NCBI RefSeq assembly: GCF_014267175.1
Contig: NZ_JACMTR010000002.1
Location: 124,001 to 188,000 of the forward strand
DNA length: 64,000 nucleotides
Reading direction: 5' to 3'
Origin: Pseudonocardia sp. C8
Lineage (GTDB): Bacteria; Actinomycetota; Actinomycetes; Mycobacteriales; Pseudonocardiaceae
Both the position numbers and the translations under genes were made by a program. Shown here piece by piece: positions 31,180-42,214 of the stretch. Under the pieces are notes generated by a model. The model did not search any database. It saw nothing but the letters and a program-made list of their open reading frames with translations, and was not told the origin of the DNA. The stretch's first letter is position 1; each line of letters starts with the position of its first letter.

Positions 31180-31554
31180 ATGCCCACGATCCAGCAGCTG
31201 GTCCGAAAGGGCCGTGAGGACAAGGTCACCAAGACCAAGACGGCCGCGCTGAAGGGCAGCCCCCAGCGCCGCGGGGTCTGCACCCGCGTGTACACGACCA
31301 CCCCGAAGAAGCCGAACTCCGCGCTGCGCAAGGTCGCCCGCGTCCGGCTGTCGAGCGGGATCGAGGTCACCGCGTACATCCCCGGCGAGGGCCACAACCT
31401 GCAGGAGCACTCCATCGTGCTGGTGCGCGGTGGCCGGGTGAAGGACCTCCCGGGCGTGCGCTACAAGGTGATCCGCGGGTCGCTGGACACCCAGGGTGTC
31501 AAGAACCGCAAGCAGTCCCGTAGCCGCTACGGCGCGAAGAAGGAGAAGAGCTGA
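31180..31554 (+). CDS. rpsL: 30S ribosomal protein S12
   Basis: 124-residue uS12, part of the decoding centre. Lys43 (in [13 protein letters not shown]) and Lys88 (in GRVKDLPG), the main streptomycin-resistance positions, are both wild type. ATG at 31180; the longer open frame is leader. Its stop overlaps the rpsG start (ATGA). Confidence 0.98.
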   Translation: MPTIQQLVRKGREDKVTKTKTAALKGSPQRRGVCTRVYTTTPKKPNSALRKVARVRLSSGIEVTAYIPGEGHNLQEHSIVLVRGGRVKDLPGVRYKVIRGSLDTQGVKNRKQSRSRYGAKKEKS

Positions 31555-32024
31555 TGCCCCGCAAGGGCCCCGCCCCGAAGCGTCCGCTGGTCTCGGACCC
31601 GGTCTACGGCTCCCCGCTGGTCACCCAGCTGGTGAACAAGGTCCTGAAGGACGGCAAGCGGTCGCTCGCCGAGCGCATCGTCTACGCCGCCCTCGAGGGC
31701 ACCCGCGAGAAGACCGGCACCGACCCGGTCGTCACGCTCAAGCGCGCGCTGGACAACGTGAAGCCGGCCCTCGAGGTGCGCAGCCGCCGCGTCGGTGGCG
31801 CGACCTACCAGGTCCCGGTCGAGGTGCGCGCCTCCCGGCAGACCACCCTCGGCCTGCGCTGGCTGGTCACCTACTCCGGGCAGCGCCGCGAGAAGACCAT
31901 GGTCGAGCGCCTCATGAACGAGCTGCTCGACGCGAGCAACGGCCTCGGCGCCAGCGTCAAGCGGCGCGAGGACATGCACAAGATGGCGGAGTCGAACCGC
32001 GCCTTCGCCCACTACCGCTGGTGA
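31554..32024 (+). CDS. rpsG: 30S ribosomal protein S7
   Basis: 156-residue uS7, which nucleates assembly of the 30S head. Hallmarks are GPAPKR near the start, [19 protein letters not shown], and [19 protein letters not shown] at the C-terminus. Translationally coupled to rpsL by the one-base overlap. Confidence 0.98.
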   Translation: MPRKGPAPKRPLVSDPVYGSPLVTQLVNKVLKDGKRSLAERIVYAALEGTREKTGTDPVVTLKRALDNVKPALEVRSRRVGGATYQVPVEVRASRQTTLGLRWLVTYSGQRREKTMVERLMNELLDASNGLGASVKRREDMHKMAESNRAFAHYRW

Positions 32025-32071
32025 CCGGCCGACCGTCGGGCGCCCACTCGCGATCGAGGGAGAGCTGAGCA

Positions 32072-34174
32072 GTGGCAGCACAGGACGTGCTGACGGACCT
32101 GACCAAGGTCCGCAACATCGGCATCATGGCCCACATCGACGCCGGTAAGACCACCACCACCGAGCGGATCCTGTACTACACCGGGATCAACTACAAGCTC
32201 GGTGAGGTGCACGACGGCGCCGCCACCATGGACTGGATGGAGGAGGAGCAGAAGCGCGGCATCACGATCACGTCGGCCGCGACGACCTGCTTCTGGAAGA
32301 ACCACCAGATCAACATCATCGACACCCCCGGGCACGTCGACTTCACCGTCGAGGTGGAGCGGTCCCTGCGGGTGCTCGACGGCGCGGTCGCGGTCTTCGA
32401 CGGCAAGGAGGGGGTCGAGCCGCAGTCCGAGCAGGTCTGGCGGCAGGCCACCAAGTACGACGTCCCCCGCATCTGCTTCGTCAACAAGATGGACAAGCTG
32501 GGCGCGGACTACTACTTCACCGTTCAGACGATCAAGGACCGCCTGAACGCGACCCCGCTGCCCCTGCAGCTGCCGATCGGTTCCGAGAGCGAGTTCGTCG
32601 GCGTCGTCGACCTGGTCGAGATGCGGGCCCTGACCTGGCGCGGCGAGGTCAAGAAGGGCGAGGACTACGCGGTCGAGGAGATCCCGGCCGACCTGCAGGC
32701 CAGGGCCGAGGAGTACCGGACCGCGCTGGTCGAGGCGGTCGCCGAGACCGACGACGAGCTCATGGAGCTCTACCTCGGCGGCGAGGACCTCTCCGTCGAG
32801 CAGATCAAGACCGGGATCCGGAAGCTGGTCACCGACCGCGCCGCCTACCCGGTCCTGTGCGGCTCGGCGTTCAAGAACAAGGGCGTCCAGCCGATGCTGG
32901 ACGCGGTGATCGACTACCTGCCGTCGCCGTACGACGTGCCGCCGGTCGAGGGCTTCCTGACCGACGGGGAGACCCCGGCCAGCCGCAAGCCCGCCAAGGA
33001 CGAGCCGTTCGCGGCGCTGGCGTTCAAGATCGCCGCGCACCCGTTCTTCGGCAAGCTGACCTACGTCCGGGTCTACTCGGGCCGGGTCGCGGCCGGTGCG
33101 CAGCTCATCAACTCGACCAAGGACCGCAAGGAGCGCATCGGGAAGCTCTTCCAGATGCACTCCAACAAGGAGAACCCGGTCGACGAGGCCGTCGCCGGTC
33201 ACATCTACGCGGTGATCGGTCTGAAGGACACCACGACCGGTGACACGCTCTGCGACCCGCAGAACCCGATCGTGCTCGAGTCGATGACCTTCCCGGACCC
33301 GGTCATCCAGGTGGCCGTCGAGCCGAAGTCGAAGGCCGACCAGGAGAAGCTCTCCACGGCGATCCAGAAGCTCGCCGAGGAGGACCCGACGTTCCAGGTC
33401 TCCCTGGACGAGGAGACCGGCCAGACGATCATCGCCGGCATGGGCGAGCTCCACCTCGAGGTGCTGGTCCACCGGATGAAGTCCGACTTCAAGGTCGAGG
33501 CCAACATCGGCAAGCCGCAGGTCGCCTACCGGGAGACCATCCGCCGGCCGGTCGAGAAGCACGAGTACACGCACAAGAAGCAGACCGGTGGGTCGGGGCA
33601 GTTCGCCCGGGTCATCATCAACCTGGAGCCGATCACCGGCGGCGACGGTGCGCTGTACGAGTTCGAGAACAAGGTCACCGGTGGCCGCATCCCGCGGGAG
33701 TACATCCCGTCGGTGGACGAGGGCGTGCAGGACGCCATGCAGTACGGCGTGCTGGCCGGCTACCCGCTGGTCGGCATCAAGTGCACGCTCCTGGACGGCC
33801 AGTACCACGAGGTCGACTCGTCCGAGATGGCGTTCAAGGTGGCCGGTTCGATGGCGCTGAAGGAGGCGGCCCGCAAGGCCGACCCGGCGCTGCTCGAGCC
33901 GATGATGGCCGTCGAGGTCACCACCCCCGAGGACTACATGGGTGACGTCATCGGCGACCTGAACTCCCGCCGCGGCCAGGTCCAGGCCATGGAGGAGCGG
34001 GCCGGCGCCCGCGTCGTCAAGGCGCTCGTGCCGCTGTCCGAGATGTTCGGCTACGTCGGCGACCTGCGGTCGCGGACCCAGGGCCGGGCGAACTACACGA
34101 TGGTCTTCGACTCCTACGCGGAGGTGCCGCAGAACGTGGCGAAGGAGATCATCGCGAAGGCGACGGGCGAGTGA
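32072..34174 (+). CDS. fusA: Elongation factor G
   Basis: 700-residue translocation GTPase. G1 [16 protein letters not shown]2 within [14 protein letters not shown]3 [10 protein letters not shown]4 NKMDKLGAD. Domains II-V follow with the usual spacing and length. GTG at 32072, after GAGGGAGAG. The last codons (AKATGE, stop) are partly duplicated 83 bases downstream. Confidence 0.98.
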   Translation: MAAQDVLTDLTKVRNIGIMAHIDAGKTTTTERILYYTGINYKLGEVHDGAATMDWMEEEQKRGITITSAATTCFWKNHQINIIDTPGHVDFTVEVERSLRVLDGAVAVFDGKEGVEPQSEQVWRQATKYDVPRICFVNKMDKLGADYYFTVQTIKDRLNATPLPLQLPIGSESEFVGVVDLVEMRALTWRGEVKKGEDYAVEEIPADLQARAEEYRTALVEAVAETDDELMELYLGGEDLSVEQIKTGIRKLVTDRAAYPVLCGSAFKNKGVQPMLDAVIDYLPSPYDVPPVEGFLTDGETPASRKPAKDEPFAALAFKIAAHPFFGKLTYVRVYSGRVAAGAQLINSTKDRKERIGKLFQMHSNKENPVDEAVAGHIYAVIGLKDTTTGDTLCDPQNPIVLESMTFPDPVIQVAVEPKSKADQEKLSTAIQKLAEEDPTFQVSLDEETGQTIIAGMGELHLEVLVHRMKSDFKVEANIGKPQVAYRETIRRPVEKHEYTHKKQTGGSGQFARVIINLEPITGGDGALYEFENKVTGGRIPREYIPSVDEGVQDAMQYGVLAGYPLVGIKCTLLDGQYHEVDSSEMAFKVAGSMALKEAARKADPALLEPMMAVEVTTPEDYMGDVIGDLNSRRGQVQAMEERAGARVVKALVPLSEMFGYVGDLRSRTQGRANYTMVFDSYAEVPQNVAKEIIAKATGE

Positions 34175-34270
34175 GCATCGCAGCGAGCGCCAGCGAGCGC
34201 GGAGCGGAGCGAGCCCGGAGCCGAGCAGTAGATACAGCGAAGGCCACGGGCGAGTAAGAAACGCAGCGAG
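34154..34270 (+). repeat. Duplicated 3' end of fusA in the fusA-tuf gap
   Basis: The last 21 bases of fusA plus 13 beyond its stop (34154-34187) recur at 34237-34270 with 30 of 34 bases identical; the second copy also reads AKATGE-stop, using TAA. Between them is a run of GAGCG-type short repeats. The 83-base offset is not a multiple of three. Confidence 0.75.
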
Positions 34271-34408
34271 CCCGACGACGGGCGGGGTAACCCGGCCGCT
34301 CGCGGGGTGCGGTCCGCGGATCGGTAAGGTCCGCGGCCCGCACCTCACATCCCACAGACCTGCCGTCAGCACGGCGGAGAAGAAGACACAGTCCAGGAGG
34401 ACCCAGCA

Positions 34409-35602
34409 GTGGCGAAGGCGAAGTTCGAGCGGACCAAGCCGCACGTCAACATCGGCACCATCGGTCACATCGACCACGGCAAGACCACGCTGACGGCGGC
34501 CATCACCAAGGTTCTGCACGACAAGTTCCCGAACCTCAACGAGGCTTCGGCGTTCGACATGATCGACAAGGCGCCGGAGGAGCGCCAGCGCGGTATCACG
34601 ATCTCCATCGCGCACGTCGAGTACCAGACCGAGAAGCGGCACTACGCGCACGTCGACTGCCCCGGGCACGCCGACTACGTGAAGAACATGATCACCGGTG
34701 CCGCCCAGATGGACGGCGCCATCCTGGTGGTCGCCGCGACCGACGGCCCGATGCCGCAGACCCGTGAGCACGTGCTGCTCGCGCGTCAGGTCGGCGTGCC
34801 GTACATCGTCGTCGCCCTGAACAAGGCGGACATGGTCGACGACGAGGAGATCATGGAGCTCGTCGAGATGGAGGTCCGTGAGCTCCTCTCGGACCAGGAC
34901 TACCCGGGCGACGACCTCCCGATCGTCCGCGTCTCGGCGCTGAAGGCGCTCGAGGGCGACGAGAAGTGGGCCAACGCCATCGTCGAGCTGATGGACGCCG
35001 TCGACGAGGCGATCCCGGAGCCCGAGCGCGACATCGAGAAGCCGTTCCTCATGCCGGTCGAGGACGTCTTCACGATCACCGGTCGCGGCACGGTCGTCAC
35101 CGGCCGCGTCGAGCGCGGGATCGTCAAGGTCAACGAGTCGGTCGACATCGTCGGCATCCGCCCGAACAAGACCTCGACCACCGTCACCGGTGTCGAGATG
35201 TTCCGGAAGATCCTCGACGAGGGTCGCGCCGGTGAGAACGTCGGCCTGCTCCTCCGCGGCATCAAGCGTGAGGACGTGGAGCGCGGCCAGGTCGTCGTGA
35301 AGCCGGGCTCGATCACCCCGCACACCGAGTTCGAGGGCCAGGTCTACATCCTGGGCAAGGACGAGGGCGGCCGTCACACCCCGTTCTTCAACAACTACCG
35401 TCCGCAGTTCTACTTCCGGACGACCGACGTGACCGGTGTCGTCACCCTCCCGCAGGGCACCGAGATGGTCATGCCGGGCGACAACACCACCATGAGCGTT
35501 CAGCTGATCCAGCCGATCGCCATGGAGGAGGGCCTGCAGTTCGCCATCCGCGAGGGTGGACGCACCGTGGGCGCCGGCCAGGTCACCAAGATCAACAAGT
35601 GA
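34409..35602 (+). CDS. tuf: Elongation factor Tu
   Basis: 397-residue GTPase delivering aminoacyl-tRNA. G1 [11 protein letters not shown]2 within [10 protein letters not shown]3 [13 protein letters not shown]4 NKADMVDD. All three domains are complete. GTG start with AGGAGGACCC upstream. Last gene of the str operon; its codons are strongly biased, as expected of a very highly expressed gene. Confidence 0.99.
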   Translation: MAKAKFERTKPHVNIGTIGHIDHGKTTLTAAITKVLHDKFPNLNEASAFDMIDKAPEERQRGITISIAHVEYQTEKRHYAHVDCPGHADYVKNMITGAAQMDGAILVVAATDGPMPQTREHVLLARQVGVPYIVVALNKADMVDDEEIMELVEMEVRELLSDQDYPGDDLPIVRVSALKALEGDEKWANAIVELMDAVDEAIPEPERDIEKPFLMPVEDVFTITGRGTVVTGRVERGIVKVNESVDIVGIRPNKTSTTVTGVEMFRKILDEGRAGENVGLLLRGIKREDVERGQVVVKPGSITPHTEFEGQVYILGKDEGGRHTPFFNNYRPQFYFRTTDVTGVVTLPQGTEMVMPGDNTTMSVQLIQPIAMEEGLQFAIREGGRTVGAGQVTKINK

Positions 35603-35673
35603 CCGGGCTCAGCTAGCCACCCCCGGTCGAGGGTGCCGCACGGCCGTGTGTCATCCTTGACGGGTTGCACGAT

Positions 35674-35752
35674 GAGCATGGCGCGTGGAAGCGCCGCTCC
35701 TGTTCCCGGTGAACACCGGTAGTCCAGGTGTCGCGCTCCACGCGCCATGCTC
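35674..35752 (+). other. Long hairpin between tuf and rpsJ
   Basis: Perfect 16-bp arms at 35674-35689 (GAGCATGGCGCGTGGA) and 35737-35752, continued by AGCGC/GCGC after one bulge and enclosing a smaller CCGGTG-AA-CACCGG hairpin. It starts 72 bases after tuf and ends 320 bases before rpsJ. A TTGACG sits just upstream (35657-35662) with no matching -10. It may be a terminator for tuf or a regulatory fold in the S10 leader. Confidence 0.55.
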
Positions 35753-35870
35753 GTTGTCAGCCTCGGCTTCGCCGTCCGCCAGGACGACGGCGCCGGGGGA
35801 GACCCAGCGACATGCCCGCCCCAGAGGGGGAGGGACGCGGTGACCCGGGCAGAAGCATGCGGGTAGGGCG

Positions 35871-35897
35871 CGACACGCCCGACCTCGTGGACCGGAG
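35871..35897 (+). promoter_or_regulatory. Leader motif shared with rpsL (rpsJ copy)
   Basis: Second copy of the 27-base segment found before rpsL (31037-31063), 25 of 27 identical, 202 bases before the rpsJ start. The 470-base tuf-rpsJ gap otherwise contains no gene that I can support. Confidence 0.55.
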
Positions 35898-36072
35898 AGC
35901 CCCGGCGGGACGAGTGCTCCAGGGAACTGGGCGCACGGATCCACCAGCCGACCAGACCTGAACAGAGCACGGGCCGCAGCCGGCCGCACCCGCGACGGAG
36001 CTCGCGCCGTGCTGTCAACGGGGCCGACACCGCGTAACCCCCGCGGCAGGAAGAAGAGGACGACCGACGACC

Positions 36073-36378
36073 ATGGCGGGACAGAAGATCCGCATCAGGC
36101 TCAAGGCCTATGACCACGAGGCAATCGACGCGTCTGCTCGCAAGATCGTGGAGACCGTGACGCGTACCGGTGCCCGGGTCGTCGGCCCCGTGCCGCTGCC
36201 CACCGAGAAGAACGTGTACTGCGTCATCCGCTCGCCGCACAAGTACAAGGACTCGCGCGAGCACTTCGAGATGCGCACGCACAAGCGGCTGATCGACATT
36301 CTCGACCCGACGCCGAAGACCGTCGACGCGCTCATGCGCATCGACCTGCCGGCGAGCGTCGACGTCAACATCCAGTAG
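36073..36378 (+). CDS. rpsJ: 30S ribosomal protein S10
   Basis: 101-residue uS10, first gene of the S10 operon, also NusE in antitermination complexes. Typical [17 protein letters not shown] start and VNIQ end; [14 protein letters not shown] and [11 protein letters not shown] are conserved. Its start follows a GGAAGAAGAGGA ribosome site after a long leader. Confidence 0.98.
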   Translation: MAGQKIRIRLKAYDHEAIDASARKIVETVTRTGARVVGPVPLPTEKNVYCVIRSPHKYKDSREHFEMRTHKRLIDILDPTPKTVDALMRIDLPASVDVNIQ

Positions 36379-36396
36379 GCGTTGGGGGCGAAGAGG

Positions 36397-37083
36397 ATGA
36401 CTGCAGCATTCAAGAAGACGACTGCCACCAAGCAGTCGAAGAAGGTCACCGGGGTCATGGGCACCAAGCTCGGGATGACCCAGGTGTTCGACGAGAACAA
36501 CCGCGTCGTGCCGGTCACCGTGGTCCAGGTCGGGCCGAACGTCGTGACCCAGGTGCGTTCCGAGGAGACCGACGGCTACCCGGCCGTCCAGCTGGCCTAC
36601 GGCGCCATCGACCCGCGCAAGGTGAACAAGCCGGAGACCGGCCACTTCGCCAAGGCGGGCGTGACCCCGCGCCGGCACGTCCTGGAGCTCCGCACGTCCG
36701 ACGCGGGCGAGTACACGCCCGGCCAGGAGATCACCGTCGAGGCGTTCGCCGAGGTCGCCGAGGTCGACGTGGTCGGCGTGACCAAGGGCAAGGGCTTCGC
36801 CGGTGTCATGAAGCGCCACGGCTTCGGCGGCCTGGGCGCCTCGCACGGCACCCAGCGCAAGCACCGGTCCCCGGGCTCCATCGGTGGCTGCGCCACCCCG
36901 GGCCGCGTGTTCAAGGGCGTGCGGATGGCCGGCCGGATGGGCTCCAACCGCCAGACCACGCAGAACCTGAAGGTCCACCGGGTGGACGCCGAGCGCGGCC
37001 TGCTGCTCATCAAGGGCGCGGTCCCCGGTCCCCGCGGTGGCCTCGTCGTGGTGAAGACCCCCGCGAAGGGTGATGGCAAGTGA
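36397..37083 (+). CDS. rplC: 50S ribosomal protein L3
   Basis: 228-residue uL3 near the peptidyl transferase centre. [20 protein letters not shown], the long loop [16 protein letters not shown]...[15 protein letters not shown] and [13 protein letters not shown] are diagnostic. ATG at 36397 preferred over a TTG at 36382, because GGGGG lies 7 bases before it; an internal Met26 is also possible. The stop overlaps rplD. Confidence 0.96.
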   Translation: MTAAFKKTTATKQSKKVTGVMGTKLGMTQVFDENNRVVPVTVVQVGPNVVTQVRSEETDGYPAVQLAYGAIDPRKVNKPETGHFAKAGVTPRRHVLELRTSDAGEYTPGQEITVEAFAEVAEVDVVGVTKGKGFAGVMKRHGFGGLGASHGTQRKHRSPGSIGGCATPGRVFKGVRMAGRMGSNRQTTQNLKVHRVDAERGLLLIKGAVPGPRGGLVVVKTPAKGDGK

Positions 37084-37802
37084 GCACCGTGCAGATCAAG
37101 ACGCCCGAGGGCGCCGCGAGCGGCAGCGTGGAGCTGCCCGACCACGTCTTCGACGTGACGGCGAACATCGCCCTCATGCACCAGGTGGTGACCGCGCAGC
37201 TGAACGCGGCGCGCCAGGGCACGCACGACACCAAGACCCGCGGCGAGGTCCGCGGCGGCGGCAAGAAGCCGTACCGCCAGAAGGGCACCGGCCGCGCCCG
37301 TCAGGGTTCGGTCCGCGCGCCGCAGTTCGCCGGCGGTGGCACCGTGCACGGCCCGACGCCGCGTGACTACGCGCAGCGGACCCCGAAGAAGATGAAGGCC
37401 GCCGCGCTGCGCGGTGCCCTCTCCGACCGGGCCCGCGCCGGCCGCGTGCACGTCGTCTCCTCGCTGGTCGAGGGGGACACCCCGTCGACGAAGGCCGCCC
37501 GCAAGGCCCTCGAGGCCGTGCTGCCGGAGGCCGGCGCGAGCCGGGTCCTGGCCGTGGTGGAGCGCGAGGCGGAGGCCACGCTGCTGAGCCTGCGCAACCT
37601 GCCGCAGGTGCACCTGATCGCGCCGGACCAGCTGAACACCCACGACGTGCTCGTCAACGACGTCGTGCTGTTCACGCAGGCGGCGCTGGACGAGTTCCTG
37701 TCCGGCCCGATCGCGACGCCGAAGGCCGCGAGCCGCCGGGCTTCCGTCGCCGAGCCTGCGCAGGCGCGCGTCGACACTGCCGCTGAGGAGGCCGACCAGT
37801 GA
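37080..37802 (+). CDS. rplD: 50S ribosomal protein L4
   Basis: 240-residue uL4, tunnel-lining protein and, in enterobacteria, the repressor of the S10 operon. Extended loop [25 protein letters not shown] is intact. A C-terminal tail of about 25 residues ([15 protein letters not shown]...) extends beyond the usual end. GTG overlaps rplC by four bases. Confidence 0.97.
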   Translation: MSTVQIKTPEGAASGSVELPDHVFDVTANIALMHQVVTAQLNAARQGTHDTKTRGEVRGGGKKPYRQKGTGRARQGSVRAPQFAGGGTVHGPTPRDYAQRTPKKMKAAALRGALSDRARAGRVHVVSSLVEGDTPSTKAARKALEAVLPEAGASRVLAVVEREAEATLLSLRNLPQVHLIAPDQLNTHDVLVNDVVLFTQAALDEFLSGPIATPKAASRRASVAEPAQARVDTAAEEADQ

Positions 37803-38098
37803 TCACGGACCCGCGGGACGTGCTGCTCGCGCCGGTGGTCTCGGAGAAGAGCTACGGGCTGCTCGACGAGCGCCAGTACACCTTCCTCGTGGCGCCGGAC
37901 GCGAACAAGACCCAGATCAAGATCGCCGTGGAGAAGGTGTTCGGGGTCAAGGTGACCAGCGTGAACACGCTGAACCGCCCGGGCAAGCGCAAGCGCTCCC
38001 GCACCGGCTACGGCAAGCGCAAGGACACCAAGCGCGCGATCGTCACGCTCTCCGAGGAGAGCAAGGCGATCGACGTGTTCGGTGGCCCGGCGAGCTGA
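37799..38098 (+). CDS. rplW: 50S ribosomal protein L23
   Basis: 99-residue uL23 at the tunnel exit, docking site for trigger factor and [19 protein letters not shown] and [12 protein letters not shown] are typical. GTG overlaps rplD by four bases (GTGA). Confidence 0.97.
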   Translation: MITDPRDVLLAPVVSEKSYGLLDERQYTFLVAPDANKTQIKIAVEKVFGVKVTSVNTLNRPGKRKRSRTGYGKRKDTKRAIVTLSEESKAIDVFGGPAS

Positions 38099-38114
38099 GG
38101 GAGCGAGCAGACCC

Positions 38115-38948
38115 ATGGCCATTCGCAAGTACAAGCCGACGACCCCGGGCCGCCGTGGCTCGAGCGTGTCGGACTTCGCCGAGATCACCCGGGACCACCC
38201 GGAGAAGTCGCTGCTGCGCCCGCTGCACAACAAGGGCGGCCGCAACGTCCACGGCCGGATCACCACCCGGCACCAGGGCGGCGGCCACAAGCGGGCGTAC
38301 CGCCTGATCGACTTCCGTCGCAACGACAAGGACGGGGTCCCGGCGAAGGTCGCGCACATCGAGTACGACCCGAACCGCACCTCGCGGATCGCGCTGCTGC
38401 ACTACGCCGACGGCGAGAAGCGCTACATCCTCGCGCCGGCCCGGCTCAAGCAGGGCGACAAGATCGAGAACGGTCCCCGGGCCGACATCAAGGTGGGCAA
38501 CAACCTGCCGCTGCGCAACATCCCGACGGGCACCGTGGTGCACGCGATCGAGCTCCGCCCCGGTGGCGGCGCCAAGATCGCGCGCTCGGCGGGCGCCGGC
38601 GTCCAGCTGGTCGCCAAGGACGGGCCGTACGCGCAGCTGCGGATGCCCTCCGGCGAGATCCGCAACGTCGACGTGCGCTGCCGCGCCACCGTCGGCGAGG
38701 TGGGCAACTCGGAGCACTCCAACATCAACTGGGGTAAGGCGGGCCGCATGCGGTGGAAGGGCAAGCGCCCGACCGTCCGCGGTGTCGTCATGAACCCGGT
38801 GGACCACCCGCACGGTGGTGGTGAGGGCAAGACCTCCGGTGGCCGCCACCCGGTGAACCCGGCCGGTACGCCCGAGGGCCGGACCCGCCGGAACAAGCCG
38901 TCCGACAAGTTGATCGTCCGCCGGCGCCGTACCGGCAAGAAGCGCTGA
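38115..38948 (+). CDS. rplB: 50S ribosomal protein L2
   Basis: 277-residue uL2, required for subunit joining and peptidyl transfer. [18 protein letters not shown] start, [21 protein letters not shown] and the essential His-containing loop [14 protein letters not shown] are present. ATG at 38115 with GAGGGAG about 12 bases upstream. Confidence 0.98.
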   Translation: MAIRKYKPTTPGRRGSSVSDFAEITRDHPEKSLLRPLHNKGGRNVHGRITTRHQGGGHKRAYRLIDFRRNDKDGVPAKVAHIEYDPNRTSRIALLHYADGEKRYILAPARLKQGDKIENGPRADIKVGNNLPLRNIPTGTVVHAIELRPGGGAKIARSAGAGVQLVAKDGPYAQLRMPSGEIRNVDVRCRATVGEVGNSEHSNINWGKAGRMRWKGKRPTVRGVVMNPVDHPHGGGEGKTSGGRHPVNPAGTPEGRTRRNKPSDKLIVRRRRTGKKR

Positions 38949-38963
38949 GCAGGGAGGTAAGAG

Positions 38964-39245
38964 ATGCCGCGCAGCCTGAAGAAGGGCCCCTTCGTGGACG
39001 ACCACCTGCTCAAGAAGGTGGACGCCCTCAACGAGTCCGGCAAGAAGACCGTCATCCGCACGTGGTCGCGTCGGTCCACCGTCATCCCGGACATGATCGG
39101 CCACACGATCGCGGTGCACGACGGCCGCAAGCACGTGCCGGTGTTCGTGTCCGACTCGATGGTCGGGCACAAGCTGGGCGAGTTCGCCCCGACCCGGACC
39201 TTCCGGGGGCACATCAAGGACGACCGCAAGGCGCGTCGGCGCTAG
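38964..39245 (+). CDS. rpsS: 30S ribosomal protein S19
   Basis: 93-residue uS19 of the 30S head. [18 protein letters not shown] start and [16 protein letters not shown] end are diagnostic. GGGAGG lies just before the ATG, 15 bases after rplB. Confidence 0.98.
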   Translation: MPRSLKKGPFVDDHLLKKVDALNESGKKTVIRTWSRRSTVIPDMIGHTIAVHDGRKHVPVFVSDSMVGHKLGEFAPTRTFRGHIKDDRKARRR

Positions 39246-39282
39246 AAGCCGGCCCGAGTAGCGACAAGGAGAGGTGGAGAAG

Positions 39283-39711
39283 ATGGCAGAGACCACTGCC
39301 GAGGCCACCGGCGCTGCGCTCGAGCCGACTCGTGCGCGTGCCGTAGCCCGGTTCGTCCGTAGCTCGCCGATGAAGACCCGCCGCGTCGTGGACCTGGTCC
39401 GCGGCCTGCCGGTCGACGAGGCGCTGGCGATCCTGCGGTTCTCACCGCAGGCCGCGGCCGAGCCGGTCGCGAAGGTCGTGGCGAGCGCCGCGGCCAACGC
39501 CGAGAACAACCTGGACCTGGACCCGGACACCCTCGTGGTGGCCGTGGCCATGGTCGACGAGGGCCCGACGCTGAAGCGCATCCGGCCGCGTGCCCAGGGG
39601 CGCGCCTACCGGATCCGCAAGCGGACGAGCCACATCACCATCGAGGTCGAGTCGGTCCCGGACCGGACCCGGCAGGCCGGCCGTCGTGGTGCGAAGGGGA
39701 GGGCCCGCTGA
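39283..39711 (+). CDS. rplV: 50S ribosomal protein L22
   Basis: 142-residue uL22, whose beta-hairpin lines the exit tunnel. [27 protein letters not shown] and [20 protein letters not shown] are conserved. ATG at 39283 chosen because AAGGAGAG lies 7 bases before it; a GTG nine bases earlier is less likely. The stop overlaps rpsC. Confidence 0.97.
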   Translation: MAETTAEATGAALEPTRARAVARFVRSSPMKTRRVVDLVRGLPVDEALAILRFSPQAAAEPVAKVVASAAANAENNLDLDPDTLVVAVAMVDEGPTLKRIRPRAQGRAYRIRKRTSHITIEVESVPDRTRQAGRRGAKGRAR

Positions 39712-40535
39712 TGGGGCAGAAGATCAACCCGCACGGCTTCCGCCTGGGCATCACCACGGACTGGAAGTCGCGCTGGTACGCCGACAAGCAGTACTCGGAG
39801 TACGTGAAGGAGGACGTCGAGATCCGCAAGATGCTCTCCAAGGGCATGGAGCGGGCCGGCATCTCCAAGGTCGAGATCGAGCGGACCCGGGACCGGGTGC
39901 GGGTGGACATCCACACCGCCCGTCCGGGCATCGTGATCGGCCGCCGCGGCGCCGAGGCCGACCGGATCCGGGGCAACCTGGAGAAGCTGACCAAGAAGCA
40001 GGTCCAGCTGAACATCCTGGAGGTCAAGGCCTCCGAGTCGGACGCGCAGCTCGTCGCGCAGGGCGTGGCCGAGCAGCTGTCGAACCGGGTCGCCTTCCGG
40101 CGCGCGATGCGCAAGGCCATCCAGTCGGCCATGCGCAGCCCGCAGGTCAAGGGCATCCGGGTGCAGTGCTCGGGCCGGCTCGGCGGTGCCGAGATGTCGC
40201 GGTCGGAGTTCTACCGCGAGGGTCGCGTCCCGCTGCACACGCTGCGTGCGGACATCGACTACGGCCTGTTCGAGGCCCGGACCTCCTTCGGCCGGATCGG
40301 CGTGAAGGTCTGGATCTACAAGGGTGACGTCGTCGGCGGGCGTCGCGAGGGCGCGCCGGCCGCCGAGGCGCCGAGCCGCGGCCCGCGCCGCGAGCGTCCG
40401 GCCCGTCGTCGCTCGGGTGCCTCGGGCACGACCGCGACCAGCACCGAGGCCGGGCGTGCCGCGCAGAGCGGTGGCACCGCGACCGCGACCGTCGAGGCCT
40501 CCGGTGACAACCAGAGCAACGGTGGGGAGAGCTGA
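39711..40535 (+). CDS. rpsC: 30S ribosomal protein S3
   Basis: 274-residue uS3 at the mRNA entry site. [17 protein letters not shown]-type [17 protein letters not shown] and [18 protein letters not shown] are present. After ~residue 210 a basic, Ala/Thr/Gly-rich tail of about 65 residues follows, longer than in E. coli but common in actinobacteria. ATG overlaps the rplV stop. Confidence 0.97.
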   Translation: MGQKINPHGFRLGITTDWKSRWYADKQYSEYVKEDVEIRKMLSKGMERAGISKVEIERTRDRVRVDIHTARPGIVIGRRGAEADRIRGNLEKLTKKQVQLNILEVKASESDAQLVAQGVAEQLSNRVAFRRAMRKAIQSAMRSPQVKGIRVQCSGRLGGAEMSRSEFYREGRVPLHTLRADIDYGLFEARTSFGRIGVKVWIYKGDVVGGRREGAPAAEAPSRGPRRERPARRRSGASGTTATSTEAGRAAQSGGTATATVEASGDNQSNGGES

Positions 40536-40538
40536 CCC

Positions 40539-40958
40539 ATGCTGATCCCACGCAAGGTCAAGCACCGCAAGCAGCACCGGCCCAAGCGCAAGGGCATGGC
40601 GAGCGGCGGCACCGCGGTCACCTTCGGCGACTGGGGCATCCAGGCGCTGGAGCCGGCCTACGTCACGAACCGGCAGATCGAGTCGGCGCGTATCGCGATC
40701 AACCGGCACATCCGTCGTGGCGGGAAGATCTGGATCAACGTCTTCCCGGACATCCCGATGACGAAGAAGCCCGCCGAGGTCCGCATGGGCTCCGGTAAGG
40801 GCTCGCCCGAGAAGTGGGTCACGAACGTCAAGCCGGGCCGGGTGCTGTTCGAGATGACCTTCCCGAACAAGGAGACGGCCCACGAGGCACTGCGCCGGGC
40901 CATCCACAAGCTGCCCATGAAGTGCCGGATCGTGTCCCGTGAGGGTGGTGACATCTGA
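40539..40958 (+). CDS. rplP: 50S ribosomal protein L16
   Basis: 139-residue uL16, at the tRNA A/P corridor. [36 protein letters not shown] and [11 protein letters not shown] are typical. The stop overlaps rpmC by one base. Confidence 0.98.
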   Translation: MLIPRKVKHRKQHRPKRKGMASGGTAVTFGDWGIQALEPAYVTNRQIESARIAINRHIRRGGKIWINVFPDIPMTKKPAEVRMGSGKGSPEKWVTNVKPGRVLFEMTFPNKETAHEALRRAIHKLPMKCRIVSREGGDI

Positions 40959-41203
40959 TGGCGAGCTCCGGGAACACCAAGGCCGCCGAGCTGCGCGAGC
41001 TCTCCGACGAGGAGCTGGTCGTGCGCGTCCGGGAGGCCAAGGAGGAGCTGTTCAACCTCCGCTTCCAGATGGCCACCGGGCAGCTGGACAACAACCGGCG
41101 GCTGCGGGCCGTCCGTCACGACATCGCGCGCTGCTACACGGTGATGCGCGAGCGTGAGCTCGGCCTGTCCGCCGCCCCGACCGAGAGCGAGGGCGCGGCG
41201 TGA
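40958..41203 (+). CDS. rpmC: 50S ribosomal protein L29
   Basis: 81-residue uL29 near the tunnel exit. [35 protein letters not shown] is the family core. A short polar C-terminal tail follows. The GTGA overlap couples it to rpsQ. Confidence 0.96.
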   Translation: MASSGNTKAAELRELSDEELVVRVREAKEELFNLRFQMATGQLDNNRRLRAVRHDIARCYTVMRERELGLSAAPTESEGAA

Positions 41204-41493
41204 GCACTGACGGCACCGTGCAGAAGACCGAGAAGACCGATGTGCGCGGGGAGCGCAAGGTCCGCGAGGGCCTGGTCGTGTCCGACAAGATGGAGAAGAC
41301 GATCGTCGTCTCCCTCGAGGACCGGGTGAAGCACCCCCTGTACGGCAAGGTCATCCGCCGGACCAACAAGGTCAAGGCGCACGACGAGGGGAACACCGCC
41401 GGCATCGGCGACCGTGTCCGCCTCATGGAGACCCGTCCGCTGTCGGCGACCAAGCGCTGGCGGCTGGTGGAGATCCTCGAGAAGGCGAAGTAG
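41200..41493 (+). CDS. rpsQ: 30S ribosomal protein S17
   Basis: 97-residue uS17. [32 protein letters not shown] and [16 protein letters not shown] are conserved. About 15 extra polar residues precede the core. GTG overlaps rpmC. Last gene of the S10 block, 9 bases before rplN. Confidence 0.97.
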   Translation: MSTDGTVQKTEKTDVRGERKVREGLVVSDKMEKTIVVSLEDRVKHPLYGKVIRRTNKVKAHDEGNTAGIGDRVRLMETRPLSATKRWRLVEILEKAK

Positions 41494-41502
41494 GAGTCGA
41501 CA

Positions 41503-41871
41503 GTGATCCAGCAGGAGTCGCGGCTGCGCGTCGCCGACAACACCGGTGCCAAGGAGATCCTGTGCATCCGGGTGCTGGGCGGCTCCGCGCGGCGCTACGC
41601 CGGGATCGGTGACGTCATCGTCGCCACGGTCAAGGAGGCCATCCCCGGCGCCGGCGTGAAGCGCGGTGACGTCGTGAAGGCGGTCATCGTGCGCACCAAG
41701 AAGGAGAAGCGCCGTCCCGACGGCAGCTACATCCGATTCGACGAGAACGCTGCCGTCCTCATCAAGGCGGACAACGGACCCCGAGGGACCCGAATCTTCG
41801 GCCCGGTCGGGCGCGAGCTGCGCGACCGCAAGTTCATGAGGATCATCTCCCTCGCTCCGGAGGTGCTCTGA
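41503..41871 (+). CDS. rplN: 50S ribosomal protein L14
   Basis: 122-residue uL14 at the subunit interface. [28 protein letters not shown] start and [23 protein letters not shown] end are textbook. GTG start after GTAGGAG; begins the spc block without a visible terminator before it. Confidence 0.98.
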   Translation: MIQQESRLRVADNTGAKEILCIRVLGGSARRYAGIGDVIVATVKEAIPGAGVKRGDVVKAVIVRTKKEKRRPDGSYIRFDENAAVLIKADNGPRGTRIFGPVGRELRDRKFMRIISLAPEVL

Positions 41872-41874
41872 TCC

Positions 41875-42213
41875 ATGAAGGCGAAGATGAAGGTGAAGAA
41901 GGGCGACACCGTGCTGGTGATCGCCGGTAAGGACAAGGGCGCCAAGGGCAAGGTCATCGCGGCCTACCCGGACCGCCAGCGCGTGCTGGTCGAGGGCGTG
42001 AACCGGATCAAGAAGCACACCCGGATCAGCCAGAACCAGCGCGGGGCCGAGAGCGGCGGGATCGTCACCCAGGAGGCGGCCATCCACGTCTCGAACGTGA
42101 TGGTCGTCGACTCCGACGGCACGCCGACCCGCGTCGGCAAGAAGACCGTCGAGGGCGAGGACGGCACCACCCGCCGCGTCCGGATCTCCAAGCGCAACGG
42201 GAAGGAGATCTGA
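41875..42213 (+). CDS. rplX: 50S ribosomal protein L24
   Basis: 112-residue uL24, an early assembly protein. [23 protein letters not shown] is the KOW motif region. ATG at 41875 sits about 11 bases after CGGAGG; a second ATG at 41887 is closer to the usual N-terminus but lacks a ribosome site. Confidence 0.96.
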   Translation: MKAKMKVKKGDTVLVIAGKDKGAKGKVIAAYPDRQRVLVEGVNRIKKHTRISQNQRGAESGGIVTQEAAIHVSNVMVVDSDGTPTRVGKKTVEGEDGTTRRVRISKRNGKEI

Positions 42214-42214
42214 G

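Noticed and set aside
32012..35377. An 1121-codon minus-strand frame opposite fusA and tuf
   Set aside because: Antisense shadow; low-complexity Asp/Leu/Arg/Val product.
35657..35662. TTGACG as the -35 of an rpsJ promoter
   Set aside because: No acceptable -10 at 16-18 bases; the following bases form the arm of the long hairpin.
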